A DNA stretch of 64,000 nt from an uncultured Muribaculaceae bacterium (GTDB lineage: Bacteria; Bacteroidota; Bacteroidia; Bacteroidales; Muribaculaceae), in contig CAJULY010000001.1 of assembly GCA_910587185.1 (NCBI GenBank), positions 248,001 through 312,000 of the forward strand, given 5' to 3'. The position numbers and the translations under genes are program-made. A model generated the notes under the pieces. It was not told the DNA's origin, made no database searches, and saw only the letters and a list, made by a program, of their open reading frames with translations. How positions within the stretch are numbered: the first letter of the stretch is position 1; each line of letters starts with the position of its first letter. Below, piece by piece: positions 18,364 to 28,023 of the stretch.

Positions 18364-20634
18364 ATGAACTTTCTGAAAAAAACGCTGTCAGTGTCCGCCC
18401 TTGCGTTCGCCATATCCGGCGCAGCCTTCGCGGCAGAAGACTATGCAGCCTACGTAAATCCGTTCATCGGCACTACCAATTTCGGCACTACCAATCCGGG
18501 TGCCGTGTGTCCTAACGGAATGATGGCTGTGGTTCCTTTCAACGTAATGGGTTCTGACACCAATCTCTATGACAAAGACTCACGCTGGTGGTCAACCCCA
18601 TACGAGTTCAACAACAAGTTTTTCACCGGCTACGCCCACGTGGCGCTGAGCGGTGTCGGCTGTCCCGAACTCTCTTCACTGCTGACCATGGCGACAACCG
18701 GCGATCTCGAACCGGACTACAAGAAATACGGCTCGGCATACGTTGAGGAAAAAGCGATGCCCGGATATTTCTCCAACCGCCTCACGAAATACGACATCCT
18801 GACCGAGGTGACTGCGACTAAACGCACCGCCGCCGAACGCTACACATTTCCGGGTGGCAAAGGGAACCTCGTCATCAATCTCGGAGAGGGCCTGACCAAT
18901 GAAAGCGGAGCCACCGTGCGCCGCGTGAGCCCAACGGAAATCGAAGGCTCCAAACTGATGGGTACCTTCTGCTACAATTCCCAGGCCGTGTTCCCCATCT
19001 ACTTCGTCATGCGTGTCAGCAAACCCGCTTCTGCCACAGGTTTCTGGAAAATGCAGCCGGAAATGACCGGCGTCGAGAAGGAATGGACAAAGGACAGCGG
19101 CCAATATAAGATCTACACCCGCTTCGCCCGTGAAATTTCAGGCGACGACATCGGCGCATGGTGGACCTACGACAATCTCGCGCCCGGTGAACAGGTCGAG
19201 ATCCGCCTCGGAGTCTCGTTCGTTTCCTGCGACAACGCCCGCGAGAATCTCGACAAGGAACAGGCTTCGATGACTTTCGACCAGATTCGCGCCAAAGCCC
19301 ACGACACATGGAACGCCGATCTCGGACGCATACGCGTGACCGGGGGCACCCGCGACAAGCGCGAGGTATTCTACACCGCCCTCTACCACACTCTGATTCA
19401 TCCAAACGTACTTTCGGACGTCAACGGACAATATCCCATGATGGAAGGCTGGGGCAACCGCACAGTCGATTATGACGGCGAACGCTACACCGTTTTCTCC
19501 CTTTGGGACACTTACCGCAACTTCCACCAGCTGATGACGCTCGTCTATCCGGAGCGGCAGCTCGACATGGTGCGCTCCATGGTCGATATGTCGAAGGAAT
19601 GGGGCTGGCTTCCGAAATGGGAGCTTTACAGCCGCGAGACTTTCACTATGGAAGGCGATCCCGCAATCCCTGTGATCATCGACACATGGCGCAAAGGTTT
19701 GCGCGACTTCGACATGGATGCCGCATACAAGGCCATGGTCCGTTCGGCCACCACTCCGGGCAAAGATAACCCTATGCGACCCGACATCGACCCCTACATC
19801 GAGAAAGGCTATATTCCGCTCGGAACGCACCAAGGTGACAACTCCGGCGACAACTCCGTCAGCCATGCGCTTGAATATTATGTTGCCGACAACGCCCTCG
19901 CCTGGCTTGCTGCCGAGCGTGGTGACAAAGAATTCGCCAAAGAACTCTCAAAACGCGCTTCAGGCTACCGCAACTATTACTCGAAAGAGAGCGGAACACT
20001 GCGGCCCATAAATCAGGACGGCTCGTTCCTGACTCCGTTCAATCCGCGCCAGGGCGAGAATTTCGAGCCCGTCCCCGGATTCCACGAAGGTTCGGCATGG
20101 AACTATACCTTCTTCGTACCCCACGATGTGGAAGGACTTGCAAAACTGATGGGCGGCAACAGAAAATTCGTCAACAAACTCCAGATGGTCATGGACTCGG
20201 CGCTGTATGACCCGGCCAACGAGCCTGACATTGCCTATCCCTATCTATTCAGCCGTTTCAAAGGCGAGGAATGGCGCACACAGGAGCAGACCAACCGTCT
20301 CGTCAGGAAATATTTCACGACAAAGCCTGACGGAATTCCGGGCAATGACGACACAGGGACCATGTCGGCATGGGCCATATTCACCATGATGGGATTCTAT
20401 CCCGACTGTCCCGGCGAACCTTATTATACCCTCACCTCACCGATTTTCGACAAAATAGAGATCGACAATCCGGCCGGGACAATCACCATCAACGCTCCTC
20501 ACCGCACTCCGCAGGACATTTACGTGAAATCCATCACCCTCGGCGGCAAACCGCTCAAAGGCTACCGCATCAGCCACGACGAGCTCATCAAGGGCAAGAC
20601 TCTTGATTTCACTCTGACCGACAGACATAACTAA
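18364..20634 (+). CDS. Exported GH92 alpha-mannosidase (first copy)
   Basis: Glycoside hydrolase family 92 enzyme of about 756 residues from the ATG of MNFLKKTLSVSALAF, which gives a signal peptide ending near AAFA. GH92 enzymes are calcium-dependent exo-alpha-mannosidases acting on N-glycans or fungal mannan. Family hallmarks are present: YVNPFIGT near the mature N-terminus, SLWDTYRNFHQL, HEGSAWNYTFFVPHD with the catalytic-acid region, and GNDDTGTMSAW with the paired acidic base residues. The calcium and substrate loop before GNDD differs from the second copy, so the two may differ in linkage preference. It lies 20 nt upstream of the second GH92 gene, and no SusC/D pair is adjacent. Confidence 0.95.
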   Translation: MNFLKKTLSVSALAFAISGAAFAAEDYAAYVNPFIGTTNFGTTNPGAVCPNGMMAVVPFNVMGSDTNLYDKDSRWWSTPYEFNNKFFTGYAHVALSGVGCPELSSLLTMATTGDLEPDYKKYGSAYVEEKAMPGYFSNRLTKYDILTEVTATKRTAAERYTFPGGKGNLVINLGEGLTNESGATVRRVSPTEIEGSKLMGTFCYNSQAVFPIYFVMRVSKPASATGFWKMQPEMTGVEKEWTKDSGQYKIYTRFAREISGDDIGAWWTYDNLAPGEQVEIRLGVSFVSCDNARENLDKEQASMTFDQIRAKAHDTWNADLGRIRVTGGTRDKREVFYTALYHTLIHPNVLSDVNGQYPMMEGWGNRTVDYDGERYTVFSLWDTYRNFHQLMTLVYPERQLDMVRSMVDMSKEWGWLPKWELYSRETFTMEGDPAIPVIIDTWRKGLRDFDMDAAYKAMVRSATTPGKDNPMRPDIDPYIEKGYIPLGTHQGDNSGDNSVSHALEYYVADNALAWLAAERGDKEFAKELSKRASGYRNYYSKESGTLRPINQDGSFLTPFNPRQGENFEPVPGFHEGSAWNYTFFVPHDVEGLAKLMGGNRKFVNKLQMVMDSALYDPANEPDIAYPYLFSRFKGEEWRTQEQTNRLVRKYFTTKPDGIPGNDDTGTMSAWAIFTMMGFYPDCPGEPYYTLTSPIFDKIEIDNPAGTITINAPHRTPQDIYVKSITLGGKPLKGYRISHDELIKGKTLDFTLTDRHN

Positions 20635-20654
20635 TCAAAACATATATCATAGAA

Positions 20655-22820
20655 ATGAAGATACTCAACATTATTCCGCTTGCAGCTCTGCTGGCCGCGT
20701 CACCGATCTCAGCGCAGGAACAGGAGCTGTTGACCGACTATGTCGATACGAGCATAGGCACCGGAGGTCACGGCCATGTTTTCATGGGCGCCAGTGTACC
20801 CTTCGGCATGGTCCAGTTAGGCCCCACTTCAATTCCCACCACATGGGACTGGTGTTCAGGCTACCATGACAGCGACTCTACAGTTATCGGTTTCTCCCAC
20901 ACCCATCTCGAAGGAACCGGCATAGGCGATCTGTTCGACGTAACCTTAATGCCGGTCATGGGCGACGTGACCTATGCCAGAGGCACTGAAGATCAGCCCG
21001 GTTCCGGTCTGTGGAGCTATGCCGAGCGCTCCAAGCAGGTATCCGTGCCTGGTTATTATTCCGTTCCCCTGACCCGCAACGGAATTCTGGCCGAACTTAC
21101 CGCGACAAACCGCGTCGGCGTCCATCGCTACACTTTCCCCAAAGGTAAAGACGCCGCCATCGTGATTGACCTTCAGAATGGCGGTTGCTGGGACTCCACG
21201 ACCGGCACTGAAATGAAAGCCGTCGGCAATAACCGCATCGAAGGCTACCGCTACTCCAAAGGCTGGGCCAACAATCAGCGCGTTTATTTCGTTGCCGAAT
21301 TCTCCCGCCCGTTCAAATCCTTCGAACTGAAAGGCCCGAAAGACATGTATGGCAGAGTGAATTTCGGCAAGACCAAAGAAGGCGAACAGATTCTGGTGAA
21401 AGTAGCGATCTCTCCGGTCTCGATCGAAGGGGCTGCCGCCAACCTCAATGCCGAAATGCCCGGATGGGATTTCGACTCGACCGTTGACAAGGCTTCTAAA
21501 GAATGGAACCGCGAACTCGCCCGAATCAAAGTGAAAACCGACAATCAGAACGACCTGACCAAATTCTACACGGCCATGTATCATTCAATGATTGTCCCGG
21601 CCACATTCTCCGATGTCAACGGATATTACCGCGGTGCCGACGACAAAGTCTATCACAATCCCGATATGACCGCCTACACCATCTATTCCCTCTGGGACAC
21701 GTACCGCGCAGAGATGCCGCTTCTGAGCATCATCAACCCTGACCGCAACAAGGACATGATAAACAACATGGTTGCAATAGCCGACGAACAGGGACGTCTT
21801 CCCGTCTGGCACCTCTGGGGCAATGAGACTAACTGCATGGTAGGTAATCCGGGCATTATTCCCGTGGCCGACGCCATCGTGAAGAATCAACCCGGAATCG
21901 ATCGCCGGAAAGCGTACAAGGCGCTTCTGAAAACTGCCGCCGATACTGCCCGCGGCGGTGCCCTCCGCGAACAATACGGTTACATTCCCTCCGACAAGAT
22001 GGTCGAGAGCATCGCGTTCGACATGGAATATGCCATAGCCGACGGCGCTATCGCCCGCGCGGCCGAGGCGATGGGTGACACAGCCAACGTCCGCAAATTC
22101 ACTGAACGCAGCCACTCCTACCGTAACTATTTCGATCCGACCACAGGTTTTGTGCGCGGAAAAATGGCCGACGGCTCCATGCGCACTCCCTTCGATCCTA
22201 ACTCCGCCAACCACCGCGCCGACGACTACTGCGAAGGAAATGCCTGGCAATACACCTGGCTCGTTCCCCAGGATCTTGACGGCCTTGTGAATCTCTTCGG
22301 GTCGCGTGAAGAAACGCTGAAAAAACTCGACCTCCTTTTCAACACTTCATCCGAGCTGCGTGGCGAAGACGTGTCTCCCGACATTTCCGGTCTAATCGGC
22401 CAATATGCCCACGGAAACGAACCCTCACACCACGCCATCTATTTCTACACAATGCTCGGAGAACCTGACAAGGCAGCCGACCGTGTACGTCAGGTGCTTG
22501 ACGAATTCTACACCATAAATCCCGACGGACTCGCCGGTAATGAAGATGCCGGACAGATGTCGGCTTGGTACATCCTCTCGTCTCTCGGTTTCTATCAGGT
22601 CGAGCCCGCGAGCGGCCGATACTGGTTCGGCGCCCCGATTTTCGACGTTGCCGAAATCGAAGTTCCTGCCGGCAAATTCACTGTGAAGGCTCTCAACAAC
22701 TCACCGGAAAACAAATATATCCGTAAAGTAACCCTTAACGGCAAGCCCTACGACAAGATGTATATCATGCACGACGAACTTATGAAAGGCGGCGAACTTG
22801 TCTTTGAAATGGGTAAATAA
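20655..22820 (+). CDS. Exported GH92 alpha-mannosidase (second copy)
   Basis: Second GH92 enzyme, 721 residues with signal peptide MKILNIIPLAALLAASPISAQ. Motifs in order: VDTSIGTGGHGHVFMG, GFSHTHLEGTG, SLWDTYRAEMPL, CEGNAWQYTWLVPQD, LIGQYAHGNEPSHH and GNEDAGQMSAW. The HGNEPSHH segment, missing from the first copy, is the usual GH92 sugar and metal loop, so this is the more canonical of the two. The likely role is to trim terminal mannose in the periplasm or at the surface. It is cotranscribed with the first copy and ends at a strong terminator. Confidence 0.96.
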   Translation: MKILNIIPLAALLAASPISAQEQELLTDYVDTSIGTGGHGHVFMGASVPFGMVQLGPTSIPTTWDWCSGYHDSDSTVIGFSHTHLEGTGIGDLFDVTLMPVMGDVTYARGTEDQPGSGLWSYAERSKQVSVPGYYSVPLTRNGILAELTATNRVGVHRYTFPKGKDAAIVIDLQNGGCWDSTTGTEMKAVGNNRIEGYRYSKGWANNQRVYFVAEFSRPFKSFELKGPKDMYGRVNFGKTKEGEQILVKVAISPVSIEGAAANLNAEMPGWDFDSTVDKASKEWNRELARIKVKTDNQNDLTKFYTAMYHSMIVPATFSDVNGYYRGADDKVYHNPDMTAYTIYSLWDTYRAEMPLLSIINPDRNKDMINNMVAIADEQGRLPVWHLWGNETNCMVGNPGIIPVADAIVKNQPGIDRRKAYKALLKTAADTARGGALREQYGYIPSDKMVESIAFDMEYAIADGAIARAAEAMGDTANVRKFTERSHSYRNYFDPTTGFVRGKMADGSMRTPFDPNSANHRADDYCEGNAWQYTWLVPQDLDGLVNLFGSREETLKKLDLLFNTSSELRGEDVSPDISGLIGQYAHGNEPSHHAIYFYTMLGEPDKAADRVRQVLDEFYTINPDGLAGNEDAGQMSAWYILSSLGFYQVEPASGRYWFGAPIFDVAEIEVPAGKFTVKALNNSPENKYIRKVTLNGKPYDKMYIMHDELMKGGELVFEMGK

Positions 22821-22843
22821 TCCTCCATTCGCATCATCCCCAC

Positions 22844-22884
22844 AAAAAAGCTGCGCTGTAATCAACTCTCAGCGCAGCTTTTTT
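22844..22884. terminator. Bidirectional intrinsic terminator after the GH92 pair
   Basis: AAAAAAGCTGCGCTG pairs perfectly with CAGCGCAGCTTTTTT around an 11-nt loop, giving A/T runs on both sides. It can stop both the GH92 operon and the convergent membrane-protein gene. Confidence 0.92.
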
Positions 22885-22907
22885 CTTTATTTATCGAGAG
22901 ATAGTCT

Positions 22908-24170
22908 TTATTCTTTTACCTCTACTTTATTGGAAACTTCACTGACATCAGCGCTTCCTCCCCCAATAAAACTTATTCGGCCGTCGCTATAAACATGGCC
23001 TATAACATGCCCCATTCTGTTTGTGGCTACTCCAATAATTTGGGGCGGAGTGAAGCCGAAATGGAACAAATAGAATACAAAAAATGCAATTACAATCCAT
23101 ACCATTACGGTCATCACGTTAGCAAGAGTAACGGTGAGGGAGACTGCGGAAAAAATACACAGAATAAAGCTAAGCACCATCATGCTCATTGATTTCCGAA
23201 AAGAGAATACCGTCCACATGCAATCAGCGCCGATAAGCGCCAGTGAAATATAAGCAACTGTCAGGATATGTTTCGGGAAGAAGAATGTTGCGACAATCTC
23301 CGCTGCTATCGTCAGCATCCATAGTATTATTGATATCGCGAAACTGCTTCTCCCTTCAGCAAGAATGGACATGCGTCCCAATAATCGAAAAAACATTGCA
23401 AATTCCCATATAACCACAATAAACATTCCAAATCCCTTGACGACTAACAGCAGCATATTGATAAAAGTATTTCCATGCCGAATATCTCCTTTGAACCAGT
23501 CGCTCAATACCTTCTGACCGTTATAAAACAATTCGAATTGAAACGCAAAAAGGGCTATCATTAAAACAGCAGCCGTGAAAACATATATGCGGAAAAGTCT
23601 TATGTCAATATGATCAGTTGCATTTGCAAGCATCCGATTTGCAAAGTGCAGACCTAATTCCGTAAATATACAAAGCAGCAAAATTACAATTATGGCAGTA
23701 ACGGCTGAGAACGGGAAGCTGTTGTCACCCGAAATCATTTCTACAACTTCATCGCGGGCCGCAGTATTCGCGTCAGATTCCTGACGGTCAGCCAGAAATT
23801 CCTCTGCGTCATATATATTTGTCAACGCTTTCGATGGAACTAAAGCAATCTTTTTATCTGACAATGAAAGAATTACAAGAGAGGCTGACTCATCTAAAAC
23901 TCCGTTTCTGTCTGGACTTAAGTTTTTCTCAGTGACATAAAGCGTATCACCCGGCTGAAAAGTAACAGGGGTAGTTTTCATCCGTGCGTTCACTATCACT
24001 CCTTCAACAGCGTCACGCGAAGTGACAATATACAAATTGGACTTACCTCCACGTCCGGCATCAATTTCCGTCTGAATTTCGGAAGGCACATAGTTTCTAC
24101 CGGCTGTAGAACTAAAACATGACAGCATTGCCAAAAAGAATGCTATCATTAATTTAAATGTCATGCACAT
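22908..24170 (-). CDS. Multi-pass membrane protein of unknown function (420 aa)
   Basis: I do not recognise the family. A signal-like leader (FKLMIAFFLAMLSCF) is followed by an extracytoplasmic region of about 130 residues, then roughly seven hydrophobic segments between about 160 and 375, and a short soluble tail with Gly-rich IGGGSA. A second ATG at codon 3 is an equally good start. LSC in the leader could be a lipobox, but the context is weak. The gene is AT-rich compared with the GH92 genes it converges on. No conserved catalytic motif is obvious. Confidence 0.75.
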   Translation of the reverse strand: MCMTFKLMIAFFLAMLSCFSSTAGRNYVPSEIQTEIDAGRGGKSNLYIVTSRDAVEGVIVNARMKTTPVTFQPGDTLYVTEKNLSPDRNGVLDESASLVILSLSDKKIALVPSKALTNIYDAEEFLADRQESDANTAARDEVVEMISGDNSFPFSAVTAIIVILLLCIFTELGLHFANRMLANATDHIDIRLFRIYVFTAAVLMIALFAFQFELFYNGQKVLSDWFKGDIRHGNTFINMLLLVVKGFGMFIVVIWEFAMFFRLLGRMSILAEGRSSFAISIILWMLTIAAEIVATFFFPKHILTVAYISLALIGADCMWTVFSFRKSMSMMVLSFILCIFSAVSLTVTLANVMTVMVWIVIAFFVFYLFHFGFTPPQIIGVATNRMGHVIGHVYSDGRISFIGGGSADVSEVSNKVEVKE

Positions 24171-24319
24171 TTTTCAATATGATTATATTTGTTTATTTTT
24201 TACGAGCCGGTTATACATCTCATTTCTAAATAAAAAATATTTCGCGATTCTTGCACGTGTCATGAATCGCCAGCTACACATCCCGCCGGGAATCCGTATG
24301 GGTATTAGCAAATTCTTTT

Positions 24320-24940
24320 TCAGAAGAGATAGGCTACGCGGACATTCCATGAGGAATTGCGCGCCGAGAAATTGGTAAGCGTCTTGTCCTTGATGGCATA
24401 CGTAAGCCCCATCGTGTAGCTTGCCGAGACCTGCCAATTGTGTTTGAGTTCCAGACCCAGGCCGAAATCCATTCCGAGTTCACCGAAAGGATATTTCATA
24501 CAGTCGAGTTTGCTGTGAGCGACGAGAATACCGATCGAAGGACCGACGAAAGCAAACGGAGCCAAAGTATCCTCAAATCCGTTCATTCGGGTGTATTTAT
24601 AGCGGAGATGGAACGGTATGACAGCATAGTGGAGATAGGAACGCTCGTTTCCGTAGCCCTGCGAGGCCCACATTTCGCGGGAGCCAAGATCGAGCTTCGC
24701 GCCACGCTGTTCATAGTAAAGGCCGAAATCCACTCCGAAACCTATGCCGGGAAACATCATCTCGGCCACTATACCTGCCGAAGGCCCGAAGGTTTTGTCG
24801 ATATTTATGAGATCCTGCTTGAATTTCAAATTACTCATATCGCCGCCGATCATGGGTCCGTAGCGGAACTGGGCGTTAGAAACAAACGGGCAGCTTACAG
24901 CCACCGCAACTACCATTAAAGAAAATATTTTACGCAACAT
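24320..24940 (-). CDS. PorT-like outer-membrane beta-barrel protein
   Basis: Small barrel protein (206 aa) with a signal peptide (MLRKIFSLMVVAVAVSC to SNAQ) followed by FRYGPMIGGDMSNL, alternating beta strands and a C-terminal strand ending in aromatic Phe (VRVAYLF). This pattern fits the Bacteroidetes porin/OMP_b-brl_2 group (PorT-like). It is divergent from gpmI, and each side has its own TAnnTTTG element. Its specific role is unknown. The 149-bp interval to the next gene on this strand holds no convincing gene. Confidence 0.82.
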   Translation of the reverse strand: MLRKIFSLMVVAVAVSCPFVSNAQFRYGPMIGGDMSNLKFKQDLINIDKTFGPSAGIVAEMMFPGIGFGVDFGLYYEQRGAKLDLGSREMWASQGYGNERSYLHYAVIPFHLRYKYTRMNGFEDTLAPFAFVGPSIGILVAHSKLDCMKYPFGELGMDFGLGLELKHNWQVSASYTMGLTYAIKDKTLTNFSARNSSWNVRVAYLF

Positions 24941-24953
24941 AATTTTTTCTGAT

Positions 24954-24988
24954 TTTGGCGCAAAGGTAATAAAATTTGATTAAATTTG
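24954..24988 (+). promoter_or_regulatory. Promoter of gpmI
   Basis: TTTG (24954-24957), a 23-nt spacer and TAAATTTG (24981-24988). It lies 27 nt upstream of the chosen ATG at 25016, so the upstream in-frame start at 24986 would be at or before the transcription start and is disfavoured. Confidence 0.55.
24961..24968 (-). promoter_or_regulatory. -7 element for the PorT-like barrel gene
   Basis: On the minus strand TACCTTTG is an exact TAnnTTTG match 20 nt before the ATG at 24940. It overlaps the gpmI promoter, so the two divergent genes may compete for RNA polymerase. No -33 TTG is evident. Confidence 0.5.
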
Positions 24989-25015
24989 CAGTCGAATTAC
25001 AAAAATATAACAGCC

Positions 25016-26530
25016 ATGGCAAAAAAAGCTTTGTTAATGATACTTGACGGATGGGGCATCGGCAACCATTCCAAAAGCGACGTCATTTACTCCACTCCTA
25101 CCCCCTACTGGGACTCTCTTCTTGCTAAATATCCCCACTCAGAACTTCAGGCAAGTGGCGAAAACGTCGGTCTGCCCGACGGTCAGATGGGTAACTCCGA
25201 AGTCGGACACCTTAATATAGGTGCCGGTCGTGTGGTTTATCAGGATCTGGTTAAAATAAACAAAGCCTGCGCTGACGGTTCAATTCTCGAGAATCCTGAA
25301 ATCGTAAATGCTTTCTCCTACGCCAAGAAGTCAGGCAATGCGATCCACTTCATGGGCCTCACCTCCAACGGAGGCGTCCACTCTTCGCTCGACCATCTCT
25401 TCGCTCTCTGCGACATAGCCAAGCACTATGGCCTCGAGAAAGTCTATATCCACTGCTTCATGGACGGCCGTGACACCGATCCCCATTCCGGCAAAGGCTT
25501 CATTGAGGAAGTCCAGGCCCATTGCGCCAAAAGCGCCGGCACAATCGCGTCGATTATCGGCCGATACTACGCTATGGACCGCGACAAACGCTGGGAGCGC
25601 GTGAAAATAGCCTACGATCTTCTTGTCAAAGGCGAAGGAAAACAGGCCACTGACATGGTGGCCGCCATGCAGGAAAGCTATGACGAGGATGTCACCGACG
25701 AATTCATCAAACCGATAAACAACGCAACCGTTGACGGAACCATCAAAGAGAATGACGCAGTCATTTTCTTCAACTACCGCAACGACCGCGCCAAGGAGCT
25801 TACAATAGCTCTGACCCAGCACGATATCCCCGAAGCCGACATGAAAGTCATCCCCGGTCTGCAATATTACTGCATGACTCCCTACGATGCTTCTTTCACG
25901 GGCGTCCACATCCTTTTCAACAAAGAGAATGTTGACAACACGCTCGGAGAGTATCTTTCATCTCTTGACAAAAAGCAGCTCCACATCGCTGAAACCGAGA
26001 AATATGCCCACGTGACATTCTTCTTCAACGGAGGTCGCGAACAGCCCTACGAAGGCGAGGAGCGTATCCTCGTGGCTTCGCCCAAAGTCGCCACCTACGA
26101 CCTTCAGCCGGAAATGAGCGCCTACGAGGTATGCGACAAACTCTGCGACGCCATCCGCTCGAAAGAATTCGACTTCATCGTCGTCAACTATGCCAACGGT
26201 GATATGGTTGGCCACACCGGCGTTTACGAAGCTATCGAAAAAGCGGTCAAAGCCGTTGACAAATGCGTCGAGAAAACCGTCGAGGCCGCCAAGGAAGCTG
26301 ACTACGAAGTGATCATAATTGCCGACCACGGCAACGCCGACAATGCAATCAACCCCGACGGAACGCCCAACACAGCCCATTCCCTCAATCCCGTTCCCTG
26401 CATCTACGTTACAGAAAACAAAGATGCCCACGTTGAGCCGGGTAAACTCGCTGACGTCGCTCCCACAATCCTGTCAATAATGGGTCTTCCTCAGCCAAAG
26501 GAAATGACAGGACACTCACTCATTGACTAA
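25016..26530 (+). CDS. gpmI: 2,3-bisphosphoglycerate-independent phosphoglycerate mutase
   Basis: Glycolytic and gluconeogenic enzyme (504 aa) interconverting 3- and 2-phosphoglycerate with two manganese ions. The alkaline-phosphatase-type metal site is visible as LILDGWG near the N-terminus, catalytic Ser in [15 protein letters not shown] (S61), [31 protein letters not shown] and IIADHGNAD. The length is normal. It is monocistronic, between the barrel gene and a terminator. Confidence 0.97.
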   Translation: MAKKALLMILDGWGIGNHSKSDVIYSTPTPYWDSLLAKYPHSELQASGENVGLPDGQMGNSEVGHLNIGAGRVVYQDLVKINKACADGSILENPEIVNAFSYAKKSGNAIHFMGLTSNGGVHSSLDHLFALCDIAKHYGLEKVYIHCFMDGRDTDPHSGKGFIEEVQAHCAKSAGTIASIIGRYYAMDRDKRWERVKIAYDLLVKGEGKQATDMVAAMQESYDEDVTDEFIKPINNATVDGTIKENDAVIFFNYRNDRAKELTIALTQHDIPEADMKVIPGLQYYCMTPYDASFTGVHILFNKENVDNTLGEYLSSLDKKQLHIAETEKYAHVTFFFNGGREQPYEGEERILVASPKVATYDLQPEMSAYEVCDKLCDAIRSKEFDFIVVNYANGDMVGHTGVYEAIEKAVKAVDKCVEKTVEAAKEADYEVIIIADHGNADNAINPDGTPNTAHSLNPVPCIYVTENKDAHVEPGKLADVAPTILSIMGLPQPKEMTGHSLID

Positions 26531-26556
26531 CATTCCCCAATTCTATATTCCCTTAG

Positions 26557-26595
26557 GCGCCTTAGCGACGTGATGTCAGCGAAGGCGCTCTTTTT
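26557..26595 (+). terminator. Intrinsic terminator of gpmI
   Basis: GCGCCTT (26557-26563) pairs with AAGGCGC (26582-26588), extended by imperfect pairs across an 18-nt interior, and is followed by CTTTTTATT. It lies 27 nt after the stop codon. The rest of the 427-bp gap to the next gene holds leader unit 1 and no gene. Confidence 0.75.
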
Positions 26596-26842
26596 ATTAT
26601 CGTTCCAAGCATAAGGATTGGCACGACACGGTCTTGGTATTCAACGTTTTTCAGAGAGAGAATCAGTTATTGTTAACAAATGCGAAACAAGGTGTGTTCA
26701 GGATAGGCGTCCTGTCGATTTTATTTCTGACAAAAAGCAAGCAAAAAGCCGTTTGTGACTGAAAAACGAAGTCAAAACAACATAATAGCAGACATATTGA
26801 TTAAATTAATGTTAAAATAAAACGTTTTTCTCTACATTTCTC

Positions 26843-26943
26843 TTGTACGGTTTTGCCAAACTGCCTACCTTTGCATTGTGTTTTTCATGGTATTAGATTT
26901 AAGGTTAACTAAGGTTGGTTGTCGCGAGACAATCAATTTTTTT
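26843..26943 (+). ncRNA. Promoter-leader-hairpin unit, copy 1 (candidate small RNA)
   Basis: TTG (26843-26845), 20-nt spacer and TACCTTTG (26866-26873) form a complete promoter. The next 64 nt, from about 26880, are nearly identical to the leader at 28062-28125. They end in a 9-bp hairpin TTGGTTGTC / GACAATCAA with loop GCGA and seven T, which looks like an intrinsic terminator. No plus-strand gene follows; the unit points into the 3' end of the dehydrogenase gene. It is therefore best read as a short stand-alone RNA or a leader that has lost its gene. An A/T block, AAATTAATGTTAAAA, lies 25 nt upstream (26803-26817). Confidence 0.6.
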
Positions 26944-26957
26944 ATATATACAGCCTG

Positions 26958-27734
26958 TCAACTGATTGTCTGAAGTCCTCCGCCGTTAACGAACAAAACC
27001 TGTCCGCTGATCCACGATGACGCAGGCGATGCCAGAAACAGCACGGCCTGGGCGATGTCGGACACTTCTCCCAGACGGTGGATCGGCGTATTACCAAGCA
27101 TTCTTGCCTGCATTTCGGGGGTCAGCACTGAAGCGAGGGCGGCAGTTCTCGTTGCACCGGGACCCACATTGTTTATCCTGACGCCATAAGGGCCGAAATC
27201 GTATGCGAGATTAGCGGCAAGATGATTAAGTGCGGCTTTCGACGAGGAATAGATGCCCATGTTGGCTTCTCGGTTAATAGACCCGATGGAGGTGATGTTG
27301 ATGATGCTTCCGTAGCCCGACTTCCCCATTTCAGGCACGGCGAGCTGACAGAGACGCCACGGAACGAACACATTCATGCGATAGACGCGCTCGACATAGG
27401 CAAGATCGATCTTGAAAGGATTTTCACGTCCCCCTCCTCCAAGACCGGCATTGTTGACAAGAATGTTTACCGTGCCGAATTCCGTGACAGCGGTCTCTAT
27501 GAGATTCCGCAGATCCGAGTCATCAAACACATCGCACTTTACCGAAATGGCCCGGCCGCCTTGCGCATCGATATGATCGGCCACACATTTTGCCTTACTC
27601 TCATTGATATCGCTCACAACGACCGAAGCGCCGGCCGCAGCAAGTATCTCACAGCACTCGCGGCCTATTCCGTCGCCACCGCCCGTAACTATCGCGACCT
27701 TATCTTTAAGATCAAACAAATGATTTATCTCCAT
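26958..27734 (-). CDS. hdhA: Short-chain dehydrogenase resembling 7-alpha-hydroxysteroid dehydrogenase
   Basis: Classical SDR oxidoreductase (258 aa). The Rossmann motif TGGGDGIG is at 17-24. Asp42 at the end of beta-2 (VVVSDIN) favours NAD over NADP. NNAG is near 94-97, and the catalytic triad is S149, Y162 and K166. From recall, the sequence parallels E. coli HdhA through long stretches (ASVVVSDIN, TPIHRLGEVSDIA, SPASSWISGQ), so oxidation of the 7-alpha-hydroxyl of bile acids is the leading hypothesis; other alcohols remain possible. It is transcribed alone on the minus strand between two copies of a leader element. The 3' end lies 15 nt from the hairpin of copy 1. Confidence 0.78.
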   Translation of the reverse strand: MEINHLFDLKDKVAIVTGGGDGIGRECCEILAAAGASVVVSDINESKAKCVADHIDAQGGRAISVKCDVFDDSDLRNLIETAVTEFGTVNILVNNAGLGGGGRENPFKIDLAYVERVYRMNVFVPWRLCQLAVPEMGKSGYGSIINITSIGSINREANMGIYSSSKAALNHLAANLAYDFGPYGVRINNVGPGATRTAALASVLTPEMQARMLGNTPIHRLGEVSDIAQAVLFLASPASSWISGQVLFVNGGGLQTIS

Positions 27735-28023
27735 AATCCGTTACTTAATTAATCTGTTTATTCTATAAGAGTCTCTCAGGCAATAATGTTCATATCGTAA
27801 GTAAAACCTCAAAATGGCCCGCGATATTCAAAAAAATCAGGGTCGCTTTTAAATGTTAACAAAAGCTAATATAGCCTTTCGGCTTATACAGGAATCACAG
27901 GCAAGAGAAATAGCAAAAAGAAAGCAGATTGCGTTATTATTGTAATTTTGACAGCAAATCACGAAATAATCTTGCATAATGAGAAAATTAATGTTAAAAC
28001 AACGCTAATTACAACTAATTTTA

